Assembly: GCF_018873765.1 (NCBI RefSeq)
Contig: NC_057925.1
Coordinates: 49,798,010 to 49,862,009 of the forward strand
Direction of reading: 5' to 3'
Source of the DNA: Telopea speciosissima
Lineage: Eukaryota; Streptophyta; Magnoliopsida; Proteales; Proteaceae
DNA: 64,000 nt
How positions within the stretch are numbered: position 1 is the first letter of the stretch; the number at the start of each line of letters is the position of its first letter. The notes under the pieces are model-generated. The model worked only from the letters and a program-made list of their open reading frames with translations. It searched no databases and was not told where the DNA came from. Position numbers and translations under genes: made by a program. Positions 57,225 through 64,000 of this stretch are shown one piece after another.

Positions 57225-58640
57225 CCCTCAAATGAGTCCGGATCCACTCGAATGACATTGAAAAGGAATCCTCTTCAATGACCTTCTCCTCCCAACGTCA
57301 CGTTTCACATCAATTCAAGGAGACTTAACTATGTTTTCTTTATTTTTATTTTTCTTTGTCCCTTCTCTCCCTTTTTTCAGGAATTCATAGAACGTTGTTC
57401 AAATAGGTAATTAAGTCCAAGAATCTAATCTTAGATCTCTCTCTGGCACACACCTTATGCAAAGAATCCTGCAACTCACATTAGTTTGTTTTCTTTATCT
57501 CTTCACCTCCCTGCGCCTGTGTATGTGTTTTGCAAAATACGATGCAAGTGCTGCATCAACAGCCCCATGAATTGAAGCCAAAGTCAAAATGAAATCTCCA
57601 ACTTGCACTAGGTGCCTTGGAGCCGTGAGATCGGGTATTGGTCACTTGAATCGGGTTGGGTATCTACCGATATGGCAATCGGTTGTATCGTATAAGTTTA
57701 CCCCTGATTTTCTTTTAAAAAATAGGCTCTTTTACTATTTTACCCTTTGTCTGTATCATTTCACCAAAACGGTATTAGAACAATATCGGGATCATGGTTT
57801 GAAGAATTGGTATCGGATCCGATACCGATTCACATCAGTATTGGTTGAGACCAATACCAATTCCTGGCCGATCCCGTCTTGGTGGACCAGTATAGACAAG
57901 GGTAAAATTTTAGAAGCAGGGGTAAACCTAACCAATCTGGATCGATAGAGATCGATATTGATTACTAAAACCAGGTATCGGTCACTAACAAAACCAATAT
58001 AATACTGCTATGCTATCGACAATGATCGGCCGTATCTGACAAAATTGCCCCTGATTTACCTTTAAAAGATATCGGCACAATATCAGGATCGGCCACAATC
58101 GAAACCGTTACATATCGCCCGGTACAAGCGATATGATACCGATACCTCAAACCATGACGATACTGATATGTTTCGCGAACGATGCGATAATACCTCAGAC
58201 CATGATAAACAATCTCGTCAAAGCTTGCAAATTAAACTTTAACAATTTGTATATAAAGTTTTAAAGCGGTTGGGACATGATTTAAAGATTCCTATCTTAA
58301 TTACCTAAATTTTTTGATAATAATTAATGCTTGAGTATCTACCTAGGGGGTAGAGGCGTTATTTCACGGTGCCCTGTGAGGGGGTGTATGAAACACCACC
58401 AAGAAGAGATCTTTTTCCCTACTCTTAATTACCTATTTGAACTCAAATCACTTTTTATAGATTCCTTAAAAAGGGACAGGGAGGAAAAAGAAAAATAGGA
58501 AAAAAAAATTATGAGAAATAGTGTTAAGTCTTAGTGAATTGATATGAAACGTGGTACTAGGAGAAGGTTATTAGAGAGGAATCTTCCTCAATATCATTGG
58601 AGAGGATAACAGTGCCAAAAAAGGTCCTTAGTTGAGGGAG
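57225..58640. mobile_element. Mutator-like element candidate with long inverted ends
   Basis: AGGAATCCTCTTCAATGACC, CACGTTTCACATCAATTCA and GTTCAAATAGGTAATTAAG on the left are mirrored by CTTAATTACCTATTTGAAC, TGAATTGATATGAAACGTGG and GAGAGGAATCTTCCTC on the right. The inverted ends are about 200 bp. The interior holds family D-like words (GTATCGG, CCGATAC) in several orientations at 57640-58210. A target duplication was not identified. Confidence 0.6.
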
Positions 58641-60081
58641 GAACACTGTTTTGGACAGTTTAGTAAACCTAAATCCAAAGCAATATGTTTTTCCGTTTGT
58701 TTCGGTGTAAAATTTTCCTTACTTCATAATTTTCAATTCAAAAAATTTTAGAAGTAAAACTTTAAATGTTGAAAAGTGTTCCAATGTTTGTTTTTTTATT
58801 GAAACAAACATTAGAAAAATTTTCACCATGTAAAATTTGCTGCGAAAAACTTTTAGATAAAATTTTATATCGAAACAAACGGAGCCTAACTAAAACAATG
58901 AGTGGGTAATTTTGTCTAGTCCTGTAATTTTCCCTATATTTAATGCTGCATATCAGCATATCTACGAATGGATCAAATAACAAATAGCTTATGAATGTGA
59001 ATTAAAAATCTCCAAGATCTTATAAAATAAAATTGTTATTAAATTCATGCCTCGAGAAGGAGCAAAGCATTTTCCGAACTAACTTCCATCCTATTCGTCG
59101 GAAAAATAAGTGTTGATGGATAAGGGCGAGGTGAATACAGAATTTAAAAAAGGCTTCTGAATCTTCTGGCATAATAATATAAAATAACTATCTCAAGTTG
59201 GGAAGGAAACTATATTAGATTAGCGAGAATGTTCTTTGTGTCGGGATGCAGGCTGTGCCTAGACACATGCGGGTGGGCGCAATAACCATCTTATCCCCTG
59301 AGTGATAGACCCATGTGTCTGAGAGCCTGTGTTACAGCACAGAGAACATCAACTCATTAGATCATAAGAACTCCCGCGTCTTCTCTTTCAAATTTTTAAG
59401 TTTATTAGGGAAAGGGAACCTTAATTGCACGTGTGCTGCATGCTGTCCCTATGTCTAGATAGAGGGGTATGTGAAATGATTGCTTTACTTTCAAGAAATT
59501 CTGCCTTTTTATAGGGGTATGATGGTCATTTCACTTGTCCTTATATAAGCGTGGATACCCAATTAGCATTAATTCTCCCTTTTAGTAGACTATGATATGA
59601 TGGTGCATGTATGGGGTTCATATCCAATACGGAAATTATCTCCTCCAATTCCCTGCCTCGTCCAGTTCTCTAGTACCTTTAATAAGGCATTGGGGAACTG
59701 AGCCGGAGAGAAAACTGAAGGAGATAAAGATCACATAGGCTAGTATGATTGGGTCTTTCATCTCATCCCCTGAAAGTGGTAATTAGAGCTTGTGAAACAT
59801 TAGAAAACCATGAGACAAAATTCATCCATCACCATCGTCGTGTCCCATGCCATGCCATGCCATGCCATGGAGATCTGGACACCTATACCATCACGTGTCG
59901 GCCTAATAGCTGCATATCTCAAAATAAATTATCATTAAATGTATATAGTATGTACTTTAACACTCAGAAAGAAAGTTGCTTAAAGCTTGATCATATATAA
60001 CAATTAAATAATAAACATAATTATATAACTTAATTATCCAAATAAATAATGTGTACAAAGAGAAGAGCTCTTAAAAACCGG
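58641..60081. other. Intergenic, with two foldback elements
   Basis: Foldback family B at 59228-59350 (GAATGTTCTTTGTGTC mirrored by AGCACAGAGAACATC) and a foldback at 59634-59731 (TTATCTCCTCCAATTCCC mirrored by CTGAAGGAGATAAAGATC). A CCATG pentamer repeat is at 59846-59871. No gene recognised. Confidence 0.6.
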
Positions 60082-60267
60082 ATTTTCATCCTCTCTCAAG
60101 TGTGGTGCGTTATCCAGTGCTCCACACTTGAGTATTTAGCTGTAAAAATATGGCAGCGGCGTCTTTTTATTCTCTTAAGTGTTGGGTAGATAGTTGGATT
60201 CTCAAGTGCGGTGCGTTGCCTGTTGTGCACTAGGCAGTGCACTGCACTTGAGAGGATAAATTTTCAG
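60082..60267. mobile_element. Mutator-type MITE with 9-bp target duplication
   Basis: TTTTCATCCTCTCTCAAGTG and mirrored CACTTGAGAGGATAAATTTTC ends; flanks AAAAACCGG (60073-60081) and AAAAACCTG (60268-60276). Confidence 0.8.
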
Positions 60268-60326
60268 AAAAACCTGATTTACTTTTTTTGGGTGGATTTC
60301 CTTCCTCTCAAGTGCGGTGCACTAGT

Positions 60327-60520
60327 GCACCACGTACACTTAAGAATTCAGTCATAAAAACATGAGATCTTTATCTCTTCCAATTCTTTGTCCAGCCCTG
60401 TTCCCCAGTACTCCTAACAAGGGGCACCACGTACACTTAAGAATCTAGTTGTAAAAACATGGGATCTTTTATCTCTTCTAATACCTTGTCCAGCCTTGTT
60501 CCCCAGTGTTCCTAACAAGG
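60327..60520. repeat. 97-bp tandem duplication inside nested foldback DNA
   Basis: Copies from 60327 and 60424 both begin GCACCACGTACACTTAAGAAT and include TTGTCCAGCC, GTTCCCCAGT and CCTAACAAGG. Surrounding 60280-60720 is built of several overlapping foldback arms (TTATCTCTTC, GAGGCATTGGGGAACTGAGC), so it is a nest of related MITEs. Confidence 0.75.
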
Positions 60521-60956
60521 GGGTGCAATGACCATTCCACCCTTGCCCGAACACTTTACTCGGGTGGGGTCCACCCCCTCTTATTAGAGGCATTGGGGAA
60601 CTGAGCCGAGCAGGGAACTAGAGAAAATAATTTTCCTAATATGGGCAATGACATCTTTTTATCCTTGCAAGTGTTGGGGGATGGGCAGGAACTGAAGGAG
60701 ATAATTTTCCTAAATACTCAAGATTGTTCTAGGCCATTAGGCCCTGTATCCCTAGATCCAAGGTGTATGTGACTCTTGTAATGTTTTAACCCTTCAGCAA
60801 AGAAAATGTTATTCTACCCAATCCCCACCTCTACCCCCCCCCCAACCCCCCCTCCCCCCAAAAAAAAAGAAAGTTAAAAGAAACCCTAAATCTGTGACAT
60901 CGTGAAAAAAAATGTGAAATCGTCGGTTAAAATAAAAGTATACCATTGAGCCATGG

Positions 60957-61117
60957 ATCAGGATCGTCTCAAGGGAGCACAGTGCCTAGGGTGCTACCAG
61001 GGGGCATCCAACGATTGAGCTGTGCCCCACACATCTTGATGCCTGCCTAGGATGTGTGCGGCATAGTCCAATGGTTGGCAGCACCCTAGGCGTGTTGGGC
61101 TCCCTAGAGATAAGCTA
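60957..61117. repeat. Foldback element, family A
   Basis: GGGAGCACAGTGCCTAGGGTGC is mirrored by GCACCCTAGGCGTGTTGGGCTCCC; central CCCACACATC with GATGTGTGCGGC. Confidence 0.75.
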
Positions 61118-61157
61118 AATTCTTGAGCCACACATACCTTATATGTCACCACTCTGG

Positions 61158-61335
61158 GGATCTTTATCCTCGCAATTACATTGCCCGTATTTGACGTCAA
61201 GTACATCTAACAGAGGAGGCATAAATGACTATCCTACCCCTACCCCGAACACATTGCCCGAGGTGGGGTCCACCTCCCTCTATTAGATGTACTTGACGTC
61301 AAGTACGGGCAGTGTAATTGAGAGGATAAAAATTC
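61158..61335. mobile_element. Mutator-type MITE, 55-bp inverted ends, perfect 9-bp duplication
   Basis: CCACTCTGG flanks both sides (61149-61157 and 61336-61344). The arms (TTTATCCTCGCAATTACATT, GTATTTGACGTCAAGTACATC) are mirrored by GATGTACTTGACGTCAAGTAC and AGTGTAATTGAGAGGATAAA. The arms carry the palindrome TTGACGTCAA. Confidence 0.88.
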
Positions 61336-61466
61336 CCACTCTGGCAGCACTTCAATTCTCAGCTAGCTAATTTGACTAAACGTGTACAATAAATTTCTAT
61401 AAATAATAGTTTCCAGAAATCCAAAATTTGTATGATTAGTAAAGACATAAATACATACTGATAATG

Positions 61467-61650
61467 GCATCGGGGTCCTCTACTGCAGAGCTGCCCCTAC
61501 TACCATGTGCACCCCAGACACAGCAAGGTGGCTAAAAGATTGCCCCACCCCTGTCCAATCGTCTTTCCCGAGCGGGGGTAAGGCGGTCTTTACCGACTTA
61601 TAGGGCACACCGGCAGTAGGGGTAGCTCGGAAGTAGAGGATCTGGATTCG
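61467..61650. repeat. Foldback element
   Basis: GGTCCTCTACTGCAGAGCTGCCCCTACTACC is mirrored by GGCAGTAGGGGTAGCTCGG and AAGTAGAGGATCTGG. Confidence 0.7.
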
Positions 61651-61654
61651 GATA

Positions 61655-62176
61655 ACGTGGGTCAACGGAAAAAATTATCTCCTTGACAAAAGTGTCGCAT
61701 CGCCAACAGGTTCGAGATAGGAATGTGGAGCAAGCGAACATTACCTCTGGACCATGCCATCAACGATGCAAGACTGAAGTTGGACTGGTTGCGAAAACCT
61801 TTAAAAATTCTTATAGGGAGGTTGTAAAAGAGTTTGGAGTGGGGTTGCAAAAAATTTCATCTCCCTTTTCACCAGAGGAGGAGGCTCTTTTAGCCCGTGT
61901 GACTCTTGATTGACTTGGTGTTTATACTATGATCTCCCGACGATCCAATAGGATAAGGACCCCATCGGTGCGGCTCATAAATCCCCCGTAGCCTTATTTT
62001 ATTATTTCTCTTCGGTGAGCGAGTGGCTTGTTGCCCTCGCCAATATGTTTTTAAGATTGAGTACCCTTTTTAGACTTTAGTTTTCGTTGCTTTTAGCCTT
62101 TTAGTCTGTCTTTAGGCTTGTTTGCCTCCTTTTAAATCTTCAATAAATTTATTATTATTATTAAAAAAAAAAAAAT
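61655..62176 (+). mobile_element. Probable 3' end of a LINE
   Basis: Ends CTTCAATAAATTTATTATTATTATT followed by poly(A), the tail style of plant LINEs, preceded by T-rich 3' UTR-like DNA (GCTTTTAGCCTTTTAG). An open frame at 61683-61913 has no recognised domain. The left limit is uncertain. Confidence 0.45.
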
Positions 62177-62204
62177 TACATACTATGGATGTATGCCAAA
62201 AAAA

Positions 62205-62237
<33 letters not shown>

Positions 62238-62346
62238 AGAAGAAAGAAGAAAGTGCCTCTAACAAGGGGAGACGCAATGACCTTTTTACCCCTGCGCCCA
62301 ACAGTGGATTTATGGCGGTCTACTCTCTCTTTTCTTGTTGTATAGT

Positions 62347-62353
62347 TATATAA
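62347..62353 (+). promoter_or_regulatory. TATA box of the bHLH gene
   Basis: GTTATATAAGGGG about 100 bp before the ATG at 62452; a GA-rich leader (62433-62450) runs up to the start codon. Confidence 0.65.
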
Positions 62354-62451
62354 GGGGTGGGAAGGGCGGAGAGATTTTGCATCTTCTCATTGTTTCTGTT
62401 TCTTTTCAGTGGGTTTGGGGCTCGTAAGTCGGAAGAGAGAGAGAGAGAGAA

Positions 62452-64000
62452 ATGGATGGTCATTTTGTGGCAATCGAAGATCTGGAGGCGTTCTTAGCTC
62501 AAGATTCTTTGAACTATTGGCCGGTGAATACATCGGCCGGCTCCGGCGATATAGGTTCTTCGAGTTTTGATGACTGGTGGGATCTCGATCAGCAAGGATT
62601 TGAGTCTGATCTCTTCATTTCTCCTTTGGAGGTTAATAATGATGGATCAAATTTCCAACCCCAACTTGACCAAGCTGATGTTGATGATCTTGCTAAGCTA
62701 CCTTCTTATTCTCTTCATCATCAACAACTAAATTTTCAACAAGGACAGCAGTTGTTAATAGAACATCTAGAACAAGATCAACAACAACAACAGACAGTGT
62801 CATCAGAGAAGCCACAGGAGGAGGAGGAGGAGGAGGAAGAAGAGGAAGAGGAAGTGGAAGTGGAGGAGGAAGATGAGGGGGAAGGAGAAAGTGATGGTAA
62901 GAAACACAATAAGTCGGGAAGAAGCAGGAATTTGGTATTTGAAAGGAAGAGAAGAAAGAGATTGAATCAACAGCTTATGACACTCAGATCTATTGTTCCC
63001 AATATCACAAAGGTTATATAAATCAGTTAATATTTGAGATTCTTTTTTTTTAATTTTTTTTTAAATTTCTTGGTGAAATTCTTATTCTACATTGTGTGGT
63101 GTGATGGCATGGCAGATGGACAAGAGATCGATTCTGGTTGATGCTTTGGGTTATCTTCAAAATGTATTACAAGAGACAGAGAATAAGCTGGAGGAACTCA
63201 ATCTAAACTCTGTTTCTTCATTGGGTACTGTTGCCCCCTCCTCTTCCTCCTCCTCCTCCTCTTCAGGTGATCAGGAGTCCTGCACTACCATTGTGGAAGA
63301 TGAAATTCCACCAGCGGCAACTAGTACTCTTACTCAAGAATGTGATCGTTACGCATTAGTTCCCACTGTTACCAAGGTCCGCTTCCATGAATCCAATCTT
63401 TCTTGTTTGATGACCTTGATATATGTATATTGGGTAAAGGCTAGGTTTATCGCTCGTGTACCATAAGCTGGCGTCCATTGTGTCTATGTCCTTCTTTCCC
63501 CCCTTTTTTGAAATAGTCCCCCGCCCTGTCCATCCTGTGTGATGCCTCTGTCTAGCGCCTCCATTGATGTCACCTGCCAACTTGCTACACACATGCCGTA
63601 TGCATATCCCTTCTCCCTTAAAAGGGAAAAAAAATGTTGCCAGGCTGCGTAGTGTGCATTAGCAGTTCCTTGTGTCTATAAGCATCATGGTGGCGGGATT
63701 TGAGTTTAAATCCTCTTCAATGATCACACCCCATGGATGGTGTGAGATCGACTTTGATGGTTAATCTCATTGGAGAGGAACTATTCTAACGGGTTTCTGC
63801 CTTTCATTGGGGGTAGAGCGATCATTTCACCCCCCACTATGACTGGCATGGGCGGTACACTCCCCTATAGAGAACTTTTCTCCTTGTAATAATGAGATTC
63901 AATATTTAATACCTGCATAATAATTCCAATTTCAAATGTTTACAGATGGAAGCAAGTATGTTGGATGAAGAGAGATTCATATTGAAGATTTGTTGCAATA
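62452..64000 (+). CDS. bHLH transcription factor (partial, runs off the window end)
   Basis: A nuclear DNA-binding regulator; its target genes cannot be read here. Exon 1 is 62452-63012 (187 codons), exon 2 63116-63376 (87 codons), and exon 3 starts at 63946 and continues beyond 64000; junctions are GT-AG in phase 0. In order: an acidic N-terminus with WW (DDWWDLD), a Gln-rich stretch (about residues 90-115), a Glu-rich tract (about 122-150), then the basic region RNLVFERKRRKRLNQQL. Glu164 and Arg168 are the usual E-box contacts, while position 160 is Asn where many have His. Helix 1 ends LRSIVPNITK at the exon border, and helix 2 is MDKRSILVDALGYLQNVL. A Ser-rich linker follows, and exon 3 opens with MLDEERFILKICC, the start of the ACT-like C-terminal domain of plant subgroup III-type bHLH proteins (AMS, DYT1, bHLH35 and relatives). 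The exact subgroup is not settled. Confidence 0.9.

Noticed and set aside
61683..61913. 76-codon open frame before the LINE-like tail
   Set aside because: No recognised domain, and a comparable frame exists on the other strand; not enough to call a gene.
61452..62184. TACATACT on both sides of the LINE-like tail as a target duplication
   Set aside because: The interval also contains an unrelated foldback element, so the eight-base match may be chance.

Overview
This is nuclear DNA from a flowering plant. The evidence is spliced genes with GT-AG introns and intergenic space packed with plant-type transposons: Ty1/copia, a Ty3/gypsy chromovirus, LINEs, Au-type SINEs, hAT, Mutator and PIF/Harbinger relatives, and many small foldback elements. 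The species cannot be fixed from sequence alone.

Layout. 1-1.2 kb is a decayed LINE. 4.46-8.94 kb (minus) is a complete five-exon peroxisomal serine:glyoxylate aminotransferase gene (photorespiration), with a probable 5' UTR exon and TATA box near 10.8 kb. 11-19 kb holds SINEs, MITEs and a LINE RNase H scrap. 19.15-20.82 kb is a Mutator-like element carrying the 5' part of an EXO70B exocyst gene (a Pack-MULE). 22.6-24.2 kb is an intact CYP71-type P450. Its downstream flank is split by a hAT-like element (24.50-30.14 kb) that was itself hit by a young copia element (24.77-29.60 kb). 32-40 kb holds more DNA transposons, including a 3.5-kb PIF/Harbinger-like element. 41.05-46.69 kb (minus) is a gypsy chromovirus inserted inside a short LINE with a 12-bp target duplication. 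52.2-53.8 kb is a second intact P450, close paralogue of the first. 54.9-55.9 kb is a broken bHLH gene, and 62.45 kb to the window end is the first part of an apparently intact bHLH transcription factor gene.

How it fits together. The two P450 genes lie in a duplicated unit (about 22.45-33.3 kb and 51.1-56.6 kb) that also contains bHLH 3' relics, so the ancestral unit was P450 followed by bHLH. The second P450 has a 937-bp insertion between its TATA-like box and its ATG; the first P450 preserves the empty site. The aminotransferase is an unrelated housekeeping gene. No evidence of an operon, CRISPR array or organellar gene cluster was seen.

Most transposon boundaries given here come from matching terminal repeats and target-site duplications read by eye; family names rest on duplication length and terminal motifs. 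Exon borders rest on GT-AG signals and reading frame, not transcripts.
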